A stretch of DNA of 64,000 nt from Hyphomicrobium_A sp963759735 (GCA_963759735.1 CAVXAF010000007.1:496001-560000); one strand, 5' to 3'; numbered from the stretch's first letter, positions 32,795 through 41,703 are shown. Notes: generated by a model from the letters alone, not told the origin. Made by a program: numbers and translations.

Positions 32795-33537
32795 CTAGCG
32801 CCAGTCGCCCAGCGAGGCGTTGACCAGCGTCAGCGCGGCGACGGCCGCAGTGTCAGCCCGCATCACCCTCGGACCCAGCGAGATGGGAAACGTGTAAGCC
32901 TGCTCGCGGAGCAACGTGCGCTCGGCGGGGTCGAAGCCACCTTCCGGCCCGATGATCACGGCGAGCGGTCCAGGCGCGACCGCGCCCAGTGCTAGCAGCG
33001 GGCTGGTCACCTGCGCGGAACTCATCGCAGAAAATCAGCCGCCGCTGCGGATTCCATCCTGCGAGCAGCGGCTCGAGCTTCACCGGTTCGCCGACCGTCG
33101 GCACGCGCAGCACGCCGCACTGCTCGGCCGCCTCGATGGCGTTGGCGGTCATGCGCTCCAGGTTGACGCGTGATGCCACGGTGCGGCGCGTCAACACCGG
33201 CTGCAGATGCGCAACGCCCAGTTCGGCCGCCTTCTGCACCATGTAGTCGAGACGCGCATGCTTCAGCGGCGCGAAGAGATAGTGCACATCGGGGCCGTCC
33301 CGTTGCGGGCGTGACTGCGCCAGGCATTCCAACGTGCACTTCCGCTTGCCCACGTCGATAAGTCGTGCGCGCCATTCGCCATCGCGCCCGTTGAAAACGA
33401 GTATCTCGGCCCCGATGCGGCAGCCGCAGGACGTTTCCGAGGTAGTTCGCCTGTTCGGGAGAGCACGCCACGGCGACACCGGCCGCGAGCGGAGCATCGA
33501 CGAACAGTCTTACGTGCGGGAGGCCGGCGGAATCCAT
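32795..33537 (-). pseudogene. rsmE: 16S rRNA (uracil(1498)-N(3))-methyltransferase RsmE, frameshifted twice
   Basis: This SPOUT methyltransferase methylates U1498 of 16S rRNA. The start MDSAGLPHVRLFVDAPLAAG and ANYLGNVLR are in one frame. GAEILVFNGRDGEWRA through HYLFAPLKHARLDYMVQKA to RRLIFCDE are in a second. SPLLALGAVAPGPLAVIIGPEGGFD to the stop at 32795 is in a third. Shifts lie near 33420-33430 and 33020-33030. The total of about 247 codons is the normal size, and the knot-forming IIGPEGGF and SLGPRVMRADTA motifs are intact. Confidence 0.85.
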
Positions 33538-33577
33538 GCCGCTATTAGCCAGCAAGCGCGCCGGCGCGCAATGCGCC

Positions 33578-34841
33578 TCAGCGGGCGCACGAGCTGGCGA
33601 TGGTATCGCGCAGGCTGTCGGGTGTGGGCGGGGCCGGTCGGTATCTTGCGCAGAGCTCACCGATTTTGCCGCCGTCCTTGTCGGCACCAGGTAGGCAGTA
33701 AAGACCCGTGCCGTCCTCCTGCGGCGTGAAGGCTACGCCCTGTTCGCCGCCGAGGTCCTCATCGAGATAGTTGAGCGCGTGAATGCGCGCGGCGCCGGCA
33801 TCGCCGGTCAGCCGCCGCGGGCGGAAATGCGTATCGGTGACGGGAATGGCTTCGACGCGCGCGTAGTCGCAGCTTGCCGTCGGGCGCCTTCTTGAGGTGG
33901 ATGCGGGCCATCAGACCGTAGTCGCGGCACAGACCCTTGCCGGTGATGTCCGCCGTGCCCTGATGCAGGAAATTGCCCAACCCATAGAAAATGAGCGAGT
34001 TGCCGGCGATCTCGACGCCGCGCGGGACGTGGGCGTGGTGGCCGACGATAAGGTCGATGCCGTCCTGCTGCGCGGCGATGCCCCGCCAATCGGCGAACTG
34101 CTTGGCGTCGGCACGTACCCTGCCTTCCTCGCCGTAGTGGATCGACAGGATGCGGTAATCGGCGGGCGTCGCGATGAGCCGCCGGCGCACTTCGGCATAA
34201 TCGTCGTCGAAGCGGTAGGCGCTCTGGCCCGGCTTGTCGGGGCCGGCGCGATGGCGCTCAAGGTTGTTGGTGACGATGCCGGTGGCGGCGAACGCGATCT
34301 CCGAGCCCTTGACGGCGACACGCTGCGTGCGGCTCGCCTCTTCGCTGTTCATGCCGATGCCCGCCGCCACCGCCAGTCGCTGCTCCTGCAACTTGCCGAC
34401 ATGCTGCAACGTCTCCCGCAGTCCCGGCAGGCCGTAGTCCATCGAATGGTTGTTGGCGAGCGACAGCAGGTTGAACCCACGTTCGACGAGGTGGCGGATA
34501 CCGTTGGGGTGCGTGCGGAAGTTGAACGGACCGCTCTGCTCCTTGGTGTCGCGCGGCAGGTCGTTGCGGTCCGTCACCACGGTCTCGACGTTCATGAAGT
34601 TGAGGTCACCGTTGATCTCGGTGTCGATCAGCGAGGTGGTCTGCGCCCAGGTCTGGAACTCGCCGCGACGCACGCCGTCAGGCTCGACCGGCTGGTTGGA
34701 GCGATTGAGCCCGACGTCGCCGACAAGGGTAATGACGACCTCGTCAGGCGCGCCGGACGAGCCGGACATGACCGGTGGCGCAGCGAGACAGGCGGCGGCG
34801 AAAAGAGCGAGGACGGGGCGACAGTGCGGAGTGTTCTGCAT
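33578..34841 (-). pseudogene. CapA-family (PGA_cap) metallophosphatase-like secreted protein, frameshifted
   Basis: A signal peptide (MQNTPHCRPVLALFAAACLAA) precedes a CapA/PgsA-type domain: VVITLVGDVGLNRSNQP, FMNVETVVTDR, LLSLANNHSMDYG, LSIHYGEEG, LIVGHHAHVPRGVEI and IFYGLGNFLHQG. The metal-binding Asp, Asn/His and GHHAH residues match. Near 33864 the frame shifts: YARVEAIPVTDTHFRPRRLTG through a Cys-containing tail is read in another frame to a stop at 33578-33580. Named members help make poly-gamma-glutamate capsule, but single CapA-like proteins are often of unknown role. It runs into the rsmE upstream region with 40 bases between. Confidence 0.78.
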
Positions 34842-34895
34842 AGCCGGATAAAGGCCTGCCGAGCATGGCGGGGCCAGGGCAATCGTGCCGTTTGC

Positions 34896-35808
34896 TTAAA
34901 GCTCGACGTCGCCCGTGCGTTTGGCCTTGTGGTCGGGCTCGACGTGGATGATGACGTCCGTTTTATCGAGTTCCTTCTCGATGGCGGCCTCCAGACGGTC
35001 GCAGATTTCGTGCGCGGCCTCGACCGTCATCTCGCCGGGAACGACGAGGTGGAACTCGATGAAGGTCTGCGGCCCGGCAGTGCGTGTGCGAATGTCATGC
35101 ACCTGCAGCGCGCCTTCGCCGTTGGCGCGGATGGTGTCCTTGATGCGGGTCTCGATTTCCGGCGAGGCTGCCTGATCCATCAGCTGGCTCATCGAATTCA
35201 ACGGCGAGGTTGTAGCCGATGCGCAGGATGTTGATGGCGACGACGCCGGCGATGAGCGGATCGAGAATGCTCCACCCGGTCAGCGTCACCAAGATGAGGC
35301 CGACAAGAACGCCGATAGAGGTGACGACGTCGGTGAACAGGTGGTGTCCGTCGCCCTCGAGGGCCGGCGAACTCCACGCCCGGCCGCGGCCGACCAGGAC
35401 CCACGCCCAAGCGGCGTTGATTGCCGTTGCCACACCGTTGACGACGAAACCAGCGGCCGGGTTGTCCAGCGTGCGCGGCGTCAGCACGGCCTGATAGGCC
35501 TCGTGGAAGATGAGCATCGCGGCAACGATGATCAGCGCGCCTTCCAGCACAGCGGCGAAGTATTCGGCCTTGTGGTGCCCGAAAGGGTGACCGGGGTCGG
35601 GCGGCTGGTTGCCGACGCGAATGGCGATGAGTGCGGCAACCGCGGTGAGCACGTTGACGATGCTCTCGAGCGCATCGGAAAACAGAGCCACGCTGCCGGT
35701 GATGAGGAAGGCGATGTATTTGATGCCCATCACCGCCAGCGCGATCGCGATGCTCGCGGCGGCGACGTACTGGTGCCGATTGTGGCTCGGATGCACGGGC
35801 GTCTTCAT
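34896..35808 (-). pseudogene. Cation diffusion facilitator family transporter, frameshifted
   Basis: The membrane part (about 200 residues) has the usual helices, starting VAAASIAIALAVMGIKYIAF. It has the metal site LFSDALESIVNVLTA, with HPFGHHKAEYFAAVLEG and GDGHHLFTDVVTSIGVLVGL. The cytoplasmic C-terminal domain (MDQAASPEIETRIKDTI to IIHVEPDHKA) is read in a different frame from about 35201. A one-base shift near 35200-35205 joins NLAV to NSMSQLMDQAAS. Such CDF proteins export Zn, Fe, Co or Mn as dimers; the metal is not predictable here. Confidence 0.85.
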
Positions 35809-35990
35809 GAGGCGCCATTAAGCGGTGCGGCAGCTATCGGCAAGACCTTTAGCGCGCTTGCGCCCGGATGCGCTGATGCGGCGCTTTTCCACACGCCAGT
35901 TGCGCAGCTCACTCCCCCGACCTCCAAGAATCAGATGGGGGTTGTCCAAACGTGCGCAAAGCGCGTCGGGCGAGCTGGAGGGCTTCATCC

Positions 35991-36824
35991 ATGGCAAATT
36001 TCCCCACGCATATCGTGGTCGGCACGGTGGTTGCCGGCTCGCTGGCCACGCTGACGCTGGCCGCCGACGTCATAGCGCCCGAGAACCTTATTGCCGTTAC
36101 CATGGCCGGCTCGCTCGGCTCGGTGCTGCCCGATATCGATTTGAAGGATTCGCGCCCCAGCCGCGCGCTGTTCGCCGGTCTCGCGGTGTTCTTCTCGTTT
36201 GCACTGCTGTTTCATTTCGCGCCCAAGCTGTCGATCGCCGAGATGTGGATCTTGTGGCTGGCGACGCTGTTGTTCGTGCGCTTCGGCCTGCACACGGCGT
36301 TTCACCGGCTGACCAGCCACCGGGGCGTCTGGCACACGTTGATTGCCGGCTTGGCTTGCGCCTTCGCCACGGTCATCGTCTTCTACTACGTGTTCGACCG
36401 TCCCGACGGCGTTGCTTGGCTCGCCGGCGGATTCCTGCTCATCGGCTTCCTGACCCACCTCATTCTCGATGAGATCTATTCGGTCGACGTCCTCGGCAAT
36501 TACATCAAGCGGTCCTTCGGCACCGCCTTCAAAGCCATCGACATGCGCAATCCTTGGGGGTCGGCCGCCATGGTGGCCGCAACTGTAGGCCTGTTGTTTC
36601 TCACGCCGTCGATCTCGACGTTCTATGACGGCATCACTTCGCGGACGATGTGGACGTCGCTGCACCAGCGCCTGGTGCCGCACGAGACTTGGTTCGGCGT
36701 GATCGTCGACCCCAGCCGCTTCGCCAGCATGCGGAGGCCGGTCGGCGAGATGCCTCAGCAAACGACGGGATCCATTCCCGGCCCAGCAGCCGGTGATACG
36801 CCGCCTCCGCCAGCGGCGCCGTGA
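35991..36824 (+). CDS. Membrane-bound metal-dependent hydrolase, YdjM/DUF457 family
   Basis: About 277 residues with roughly four to six hydrophobic segments. It begins MANFPTHIVVGTVVAGSLATL, with SVLPDIDLKDSRPSR, HRLTSHRGVWHTLIAG, and LTHLILDEIYSVDVLG. These His/Asp pairs (THI, PDID, HRGVWHT, HLILDE) are the metal-site residues of the YdjM/DUF457 membrane hydrolases. The function in this organism is unknown. ATG at 35991 follows GGAGG by 9 bases. The C-terminal end is Pro-rich. It is followed by a convergent TetR gene. Confidence 0.8.
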   Translation: MANFPTHIVVGTVVAGSLATLTLAADVIAPENLIAVTMAGSLGSVLPDIDLKDSRPSRALFAGLAVFFSFALLFHFAPKLSIAEMWILWLATLLFVRFGLHTAFHRLTSHRGVWHTLIAGLACAFATVIVFYYVFDRPDGVAWLAGGFLLIGFLTHLILDEIYSVDVLGNYIKRSFGTAFKAIDMRNPWGSAAMVAATVGLLFLTPSISTFYDGITSRTMWTSLHQRLVPHETWFGVIVDPSRFASMRRPVGEMPQQTTGSIPGPAAGDTPPPPAAP

Positions 36825-36858
36825 CGCGGCGAGCGGCCACTTGGGCGCCGCTCTGCCT

Positions 36859-37458
36859 TCAGGATTTTTGCAGGCCTGCCACGTAGGTGGAAACGAGGTC
36901 GTCGACCAGCGACTGTCCTGAGCGCGCGGTGATGCTGGACAGCTTGTCGGCAGTCGACAGCGAGGTCATGCCATGCACGCTCGCCCACAAAGTGCGCGCG
37001 TGGCGCTTCTGCGCTGCAGCGTCGGTGCCGGTTAGCAAGGGCGACAACACTTCCTCGAACGGCGCCAGCAGACTCTCAACCTTGACCTGATACCAGTCCG
37101 GCACTGCGCGTCCGACGGGCATGCGGTGCTCGTTGAGCAGGTTCCAGAGCTTGGGACGCTCCTGCGTGAAGTCGAAGTAGGTACCGACGAGACGCCGCAA
37201 GCGCGCGGTTGATGGGCCGGACCTGTCCATGTTGGCCAGTCGTTCGCCCAGTTCATCGAGTAACCGCGCCTCGATGACGAGCAGGAGATCATCCAGGTTT
37301 TCAAATACGTTATAAAGCGTGCCGGGCGAATAGCCGACACGCTTGGCAATCTCGCGCGCGGACAGACCTTCCAGTCCGACCTGCTCGACGATAGCGGTGG
37401 TGGCTTCGAGAATGAGTTCGCGCAGCTGATCAGGAGTGTGAGTGGACCGTCGTCCCAT
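36859..37458 (-). CDS. TetR-family transcriptional regulator
   Basis: About 199 residues. An N-terminal helix-turn-helix (LILEATTAIVEQVGLEGLSA, then REIAKRVGYSPGTLYNVFEN) has the canonical TetR pattern. An all-helical ligand domain follows (FDFTQERPKLWNLLNEHRMP). ATG at 37458 gives the standard length; the upstream extension to 37578 is unlikely. The neighbours are a membrane hydrolase (convergent) and TadE-like genes, so its targets are not evident. No operator dyad was recognised. Confidence 0.86.
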   Translation of the reverse strand: MGRRSTHTPDQLRELILEATTAIVEQVGLEGLSAREIAKRVGYSPGTLYNVFENLDDLLLVIEARLLDELGERLANMDRSGPSTARLRRLVGTYFDFTQERPKLWNLLNEHRMPVGRAVPDWYQVKVESLLAPFEEVLSPLLTGTDAAAQKRHARTLWASVHGMTSLSTADKLSSITARSGQSLVDDLVSTYVAGLQKS

Positions 37459-37653
37459 GTGCTTGACCGCACGTTGGTTGTTGGTTGGCAGGCCGAAGGT
37501 AGTTTGCACGCTGATGAATTGAAGTACCATAGGCCGCATGCACGCGACGGCAAGGCGAAACCGCTGCCGACTGATCAATTTATATCTTATCGCGCACTTA
37601 CCCCCGTCCCGCGGGCCCCGCGGGTCACAACCTGGCGTCGATACGGCGGACGC

Positions 37654-38277
37654 TCAGCACGAGTTGGTGCAATTGTCTCCTTCCACCAGATCCACGCAGC
37701 TGTTGCGCGGACTGTGGTAGGTTTTGTCTTCCCATTTCGAGCTGAGGCCGGGGAAATAACCTTTGAACAGAGACTCAAAGCCGTACTCGGCTTCAACGAC
37801 GATGACGCTGCTGCCCTTGACCAGCATGTTGTTTGGCAGAGTGTATTTCGAACACTTGGCCTTGGCGCTGAGGCCGTGCGAATAGCTCCAGGTGACTTTG
37901 GTGTCGTTCTGATTGGTCGTCGACGCCTGCACTGCCACGATGGCCAGCTTGAGCTTGCTGCCGTCGTACGGCTTCATCAGGTGCTGGATCGCTTCCATCA
38001 TTTTTTCGAGGTTGCGCGTTGCCCCGCTGCTGTTGGTGCCCATGAACTTCTCGCGAGCGACGAGGTCGCCGACCGTCGCCACCGCCGAGGAGAAATGTCG
38101 GTCGATGCTGACCGCGCGCCCAAACTCGATGGTGCCGAGCAGCATGAGCAACAGCAGGGGCGAGATGATGCCGAACTCAATAGCAATGCTGCCCTTCGCA
38201 TCGCGTGCAAAGCGGGCCAGGCGAAGGCCGATGCGCGAGGTCAGCACAGCGCGCGACGACACGAAGCGTTGCATCAT
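37654..38277 (-). CDS. TadE-family pilus assembly protein
   Basis: About 207 residues. A basic N-terminus and the hydrophobic TadE segment DAKGSIAIEFGIISPLLLLML (about residues 26-46) are followed by an extracytoplasmic domain with several cysteines. TadE-type pseudopilins are processed by the prepilin peptidase and help assemble the Flp pilus. The ATGATG start (38277/38274) overlaps the stop codon of the preceding TadE gene, so the two are co-translated. It sits at the edge of the Tad locus, on the opposite strand from the main operon. Confidence 0.85.
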   Translation of the reverse strand: MMQRFVSSRAVLTSRIGLRLARFARDAKGSIAIEFGIISPLLLLMLLGTIEFGRAVSIDRHFSSAVATVGDLVAREKFMGTNSSGATRNLEKMMEAIQHLMKPYDGSKLKLAIVAVQASTTNQNDTKVTWSYSHGLSAKAKCSKYTLPNNMLVKGSSVIVVEAEYGFESLFKGYFPGLSSKWEDKTYHSPRNSCVDLVEGDNCTNSC

Positions 38278-38852
38278 TTGTAGGGCTCGTTCTTGAAGGC
38301 GGTCGAGGCCTGAATGATGGTGTCGCCGGTGCCGCCGGGGCCGCTTCCCAGCTTTATGAATTTGAAGTTTTTTGCCATGTCCCAGCGATAGCAGAGCGTC
38401 ACCAGGACGACGTCCCCGGCGGTGCCCGAATACTTCGAGATCTGCTCGTTGTCCGAGCCGGTCGGCGCGTCGCTGCAGGACGGCGGGGTGATACCGCTCC
38501 ACTCCTTTGCGGAGGAGACGTGGACGGTCATCTTGTTGCAATCGATGGCAGCCCCCGCGCCCTCGCATACGAGTTCGCGGAAGCGGCTGACCTTCATCGG
38601 GGTGCCCCCGCTTTCACCCTTCTCGGCTTGGCCGGTGCGGATCTTACGGGCAGCATATTCAGCGCCATACTCGAGGGAGGTGCCGGCGAGAAAGTACAAT
38701 CCCATGCCGATGGTGCCGAGCACGAAAAGCAGGAACGGCATCGCGACGAACGCGAACTCGATGGCGGCAGATCCGCTTTCATTGCGCAGCAGATCACATG
38801 GCGGAAGACCGCGCGCAGGCGGATTTTGCCGCTTATTTTTGAAAACACGCAT
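38274..38852 (-). CDS. TadE-family pilus assembly protein
   Basis: A 192-residue pseudopilin with the TadE helix ESGSAAIEFAFVAMPFLLFV (about residues 25-44) after a basic leader. An external domain with Cys residues follows (LVCEG, AIDCNK, SCSDAP, TLCYRW). It is first in the two-gene TadE unit. A TTAT-N7-TTAA site about 90 bases upstream (38941-38955) resembles the CtrA recognition sequence. Its C-terminal sequence is not recognisable beyond the TadE helix. Confidence 0.85.
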   Translation of the reverse strand: MRVFKNKRQNPPARGLPPCDLLRNESGSAAIEFAFVAMPFLLFVLGTIGMGLYFLAGTSLEYGAEYAARKIRTGQAEKGESGGTPMKVSRFRELVCEGAGAAIDCNKMTVHVSSAKEWSGITPPSCSDAPTGSDNEQISKYSGTAGDVVLVTLCYRWDMAKNFKFIKLGSGPGGTGDTIIQASTAFKNEPYK

Positions 38853-38940
38853 ACGACTGATCCCGCGCGGAAATGCACGCGGACGTTATCTTTGCGTCCC
38901 TGAAATATGTATTAATTCATTCGCAATTGACGCGTATGGG

Positions 38941-38955
38941 TTATCGGCGCGTTAA
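38941..38955. promoter_or_regulatory. Candidate CtrA-like site upstream of the TadE genes
   Basis: TTAT-CGGCGCG-TTAA matches the CtrA consensus TTAA-N7-TTAA at seven of eight positions. It is 89 bases upstream of the TadE ATG. CtrA controls pilus genes in Caulobacter, so a cell-cycle link is plausible here but unproven. Confidence 0.35.
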
Positions 38956-39013
38956 GGGCCGTCTCACCAAGTCGCGCTGGCCTCCGCGGCGTTCCGCTTA
39001 TCGAGCGTGCCGC

Positions 39014-39508
39014 TTACTCCTGTGCCGGCGTGTTGGATGGCGCGGATCCACCCGACTTCGACTGCCCCGCTCGGCTGACGGCGTCGAAGTACTTCTGTTC
39101 ATCGCCGATGATGAGCGCGGGCGAGCAATTGGGCGCGCACGTGTAGGTGTAGCGCTGCACGCCTCTATAGAGAGCAACAGTGCGGCGATCGTCCTGGTCC
39201 ACGACGACCCGCTGATCCTGGATCACGTTGCGGTCGGCATCGAGAGCGATGATGTTGGTGACGCCGAAGGTCTTGCCGGTGACGACAAGAAGATTGCCTC
39301 CCTGGACGGTCACGTCGGCGATGGATGGATTGCCGATGATTACCTCGGCGACCGGCCGCGGCAACCGCAGCAGCTGCGATTGGTCGTAACGAACGACGAG
39401 ATCGGCGGCTTGGGCGCTGGCGAGCGTCAGGCTGACGGTCAAGAAGCTGGCGGCGAGAGCCGGCATGGCGCGGCGCGGCGCGTTCAGCGACAACTTGCAG
39501 TGGGGCAT
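39014..39508 (-). CDS. Pilus assembly protein N-terminal domain protein (CpaC/RcpA-N-like)
   Basis: A 164-residue secreted protein. A signal peptide ends around LASAQA. It is followed by the N-terminal domain shared with Tad secretins (LVVRYDQSQLLRLPRPVAEVIIGNPSIADVTVQGGN, cited here in segments: LLRLPRPVAEVIIGN and PSIADVTVQGGNLLVVTGK). It has no secretin pore domain, so it is not CpaC itself, which lies at 41745. It may be a periplasmic accessory of the Tad channel. It lies between the TadE genes and flp, on the minus strand. Confidence 0.8.
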   Translation of the reverse strand: MPHCKLSLNAPRRAMPALAASFLTVSLTLASAQAADLVVRYDQSQLLRLPRPVAEVIIGNPSIADVTVQGGNLLVVTGKTFGVTNIIALDADRNVIQDQRVVVDQDDRRTVALYRGVQRYTYTCAPNCSPALIIGDEQKYFDAVSRAGQSKSGGSAPSNTPAQE

Positions 39509-40003
39509 GCGGTACGCGTCCTCGATGGATTGCCAGCCATTACTTCAGCAAATGGTGAAGAAAGCGGAAATCGCGCCGAGCCTCGGCGTTGCCGGCTCCT
39601 TTCGGCGACCCGCTGAAGGCGATTTTTCTGGCCGCCGGCAACCGGATGATCATGTCGCGAGGGCAAATTTCGAATATTCACCCCGCGGCGCGGAGTAACG
39701 TCCATAGTAATACTTGATCGGGACATTGAAGGGTTGCGCCGCATTAGGTCGGGCAGAGGAGGAATACCTCTTGGATATAGCCGGTATTTGACTGTCGGAC
39801 ATGGAGATGCTTGAGCGGTCGAATTTCTTTTAAATCGTAGCGTCGAAATAAACCTAATATTAGGAGTTATTTACGAGCAAATTAGTGCGTTTTACCTAGG
39901 TTTAATAGGTGCGGAGCGATACAGGAGCGGTCCGCAGCCTACAGGTTCAAAACCCCAGGTTCTCGGACACGCATATGCGACCAAAAAACTGGGAGATGCT
40001 GTC
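39509..40003. other. AT-rich upstream region of the flp pilin gene
   Basis: About 495 bases without a gene. The right part (about 39820-39910) is much more AT-rich than its surroundings. It includes a perfect 12-bp palindrome, CCTAATATTAGG (39853-39864), and a second, ACCTAGGT (39894-39901), followed by TTTAATAGGT. These lie about 100-150 bases upstream of flp and probably hold its promoter and regulator sites. No clear -35/-10 pair was seen. Confidence 0.45.
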
Positions 40004-40171
40004 ATGAAGACTTTTCTCGCTCGTTTCGCCCGCGATGAGTCCGGCGCAACGGCTATCGAATACGGCCTTATCGCTGCGCTTATCGGAGTCGCCATCGTGG
40101 CCAGTGCACGTCTGGTCGGCACGAACCTCGCCGCCCTGTTCGGCACCATTTCCACCGAACTCACCCAGTAA
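40004..40171 (+). CDS. flp: Flp family type IVb pilin
   Basis: The 55-residue pilin subunit is MKTFLARFARDESGATAIEY, then a hydrophobic helix, ending TISTELTQ. The G-ATAIEYGLIAALIGVAI region is the diagnostic prepilin helix: cleavage by CpaA follows the Gly, leaving a mature N-terminal Ala and the conserved Glu-Tyr pair. A GGGAG site lies 8 bases before the ATG. It is the most abundant Tad product and is first in the plus-strand operon. A stable hairpin follows the stop codon. Confidence 0.93.
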   Translation: MKTFLARFARDESGATAIEYGLIAALIGVAIVASARLVGTNLAALFGTISTELTQ

Positions 40172-40197
40172 GGGGCCTTAAAGGCTTGTGAGCCAAA

Positions 40198-40231
40198 GAG
40201 GGGCTGCCCGGCGACTGCCGGGTGGCCCCTC
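40198..40231 (+). terminator. Stable stem-loop after flp, attenuator or processing hairpin
   Basis: GAGGGGCTGCCCGGC and its near-complement (two G-U pairs) form a 15-bp stem with a tiny GAC loop, 27 bases after the flp stop codon. There is no U-run, so it is likely a partial terminator or an RNA-stability hairpin that lets pilin exceed the downstream Cpa proteins. Confidence 0.5.
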
Positions 40232-40284
40232 TGGCGGCTTAGCCCTGGCGTGTCGCTTGCTGGCCAAGTTGGGAGATTGCTGGC

Positions 40285-40785
40285 GTGGACGCTCATCCCT
40301 TAGTGCTCGTCTTTCCCTTCGTCATGCTCTGCGCAGCGACGATGGACGTTCTGACGATGCGCATCGCCAACAGCGTCTCGATCGGGCTGGTGGCGGCCTT
40401 CTTCGTCGTCGCCGCGATTGCCGGTATGCCGGTCCAGCAGATGCTGGTGCATCTCGGGGTCGGCGCCGTCGTTCTTCTCGCCAACATGTTGCTGTTCCAC
40501 CTGCGCCTCGTCGGCGGCGGCGATGCCAAGCTGATCAGCGCTGCGGCCGTATGGATCGGGTATGAGCAACTCGTGCCCTACGTCGTCTACGTGACGATCT
40601 TTGGCGGAGCTCTTGCACTTGCGCTGCTTGCCTATCGTCGATCCCCCGCTGGCGGACTCGCGCTGCCCGCTTGGGCCAGTCGGCTGCATGATCCCAAGGA
40701 AGGCATGCCCTACGGCGTAGCCATCGCCGCCGGCGCCCTCGTGGTCTACCCGATGACCAGTCTGGCGCAGCTTCTTTCCGCTTAG
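40285..40785 (+). CDS. cpaA: Prepilin peptidase CpaA/TadV
   Basis: This 166-residue A24-family aspartic peptidase removes the Flp leader. Multiple membrane helices are visible. The two catalytic Asp residues are in CAATMDVLTMRIANSVS near the N-terminus and in the signature LVGGGDAKLISAAAVW. The start is GTG at 40285 (MDAHPLVLVF). It lies between flp and cpaB in the standard Tad order. Confidence 0.92.
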   Translation: MDAHPLVLVFPFVMLCAATMDVLTMRIANSVSIGLVAAFFVVAAIAGMPVQQMLVHLGVGAVVLLANMLLFHLRLVGGGDAKLISAAAVWIGYEQLVPYVVYVTIFGGALALALLAYRRSPAGGLALPAWASRLHDPKEGMPYGVAIAAGALVVYPMTSLAQLLSA

Positions 40786-40823
40786 CCACAGCGGGCGCGG
40801 CGAGGCTCAATCTGCGACGGCGG

Positions 40824-40838
40824 TTAACCTTGCGTTGA
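40824..40838. promoter_or_regulatory. Candidate CtrA-like site upstream of cpaB
   Basis: TTAA-CCTTGCG-TTGA matches the CtrA consensus TTAA-N7-TTAA at seven of eight positions. It is located 62 bases before the cpaB GTG start, in the short gap after cpaA. It could drive a second promoter for cpaBCDEF. Chance occurrence cannot be excluded. Confidence 0.35.
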
Positions 40839-40899
40839 CGTTTGTCCTGCACTGTCGGGAGATCATTTATTCGGGCTACAGGGGAAGGACCCGTAGGCT

Positions 40900-41703
40900 G
40901 TGAAACGCGCACAAATCATGGGGATTGCGATTGCGGGCGGAGCTGGGCTCCTCGCCTTCATCCTCATGCGTTCGATCCTCGGAGGAGGTCCTTCGGCACC
41001 GACGCAGGTTTCTGTGCCCGTCAATGCCACCGAGGTCCTGGTCGCGCGCCGCGATATCCCGCTCGGTGAAGTCACCAAGGAGACCGACTTCCGTTGGCAG
41101 ACTTGGCCCGCCGACGCTGTGACCCCTTCGTTCCTAACGCAGGCCGACGGCGGTGAAGCGATGAAGATCGTCGACAACGCCATTGCCCGCGCGCCGTTGC
41201 TCGAGGGCGAGCCGGTGACACGCCAGAAGCTGATCAAGCCGGGCCAAGGCGGCGTACTCGCCGCCATTCTGCCGAGCGGCATGCGCGCCATCTCGACGAA
41301 GATCAAAGAGGAGACGGCCGCCGGCCGCCTCATCCTGCCGAACGACCGCGTCGACGTCATTCTCACACGCCGCGAGCGCAATCACACCGGTCAAGACGAG
41401 TACGTGTCCGACACGCTCTTCTACAACGTGCGCGTCCTCGCAGTCGGCCAGGATATCGCCAGCAAGGAAGGCGCCAAGGCCGCCGAGGGAAGCGCCAACA
41501 CCGCGACGCTCGAGTTGACCCCGCGGCAGGCTGAGCTAATGGCGCGCGCCAACTCCACCGGCGAGATCAGCCTGTCGCTGCGCAGCGTCGCGGACGGCGA
41601 TCCGAAGGGCAAAGGGCCGACCGCGGCCATGAACGATCAACGCGGCACCACCGTGCGTGTACTTCGCTACGGCGTGCCATCGCGTGCGTACGGCGTGAAC
41701 TGA
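40900..41703 (+). CDS. cpaB: Flp pilus assembly protein CpaB/RcpC
   Basis: A 267-residue inner-membrane/periplasmic protein. One N-terminal membrane segment (QIMGIAIAGGAGLLAFILM) is followed by a SAF domain (EVLVARRDIPLGEVTKETDF) and the family motif AISTKIKEETAAGRLILPNDRVDVI. It is thought to stabilise the secretin in the Tad channel. The start is GTG at 40900 after GGAAGGA. CpaC follows 41 bases later. Confidence 0.92.
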   Translation: MKRAQIMGIAIAGGAGLLAFILMRSILGGGPSAPTQVSVPVNATEVLVARRDIPLGEVTKETDFRWQTWPADAVTPSFLTQADGGEAMKIVDNAIARAPLLEGEPVTRQKLIKPGQGGVLAAILPSGMRAISTKIKEETAAGRLILPNDRVDVILTRRERNHTGQDEYVSDTLFYNVRVLAVGQDIASKEGAKAAEGSANTATLELTPRQAELMARANSTGEISLSLRSVADGDPKGKGPTAAMNDQRGTTVRVLRYGVPSRAYGVN

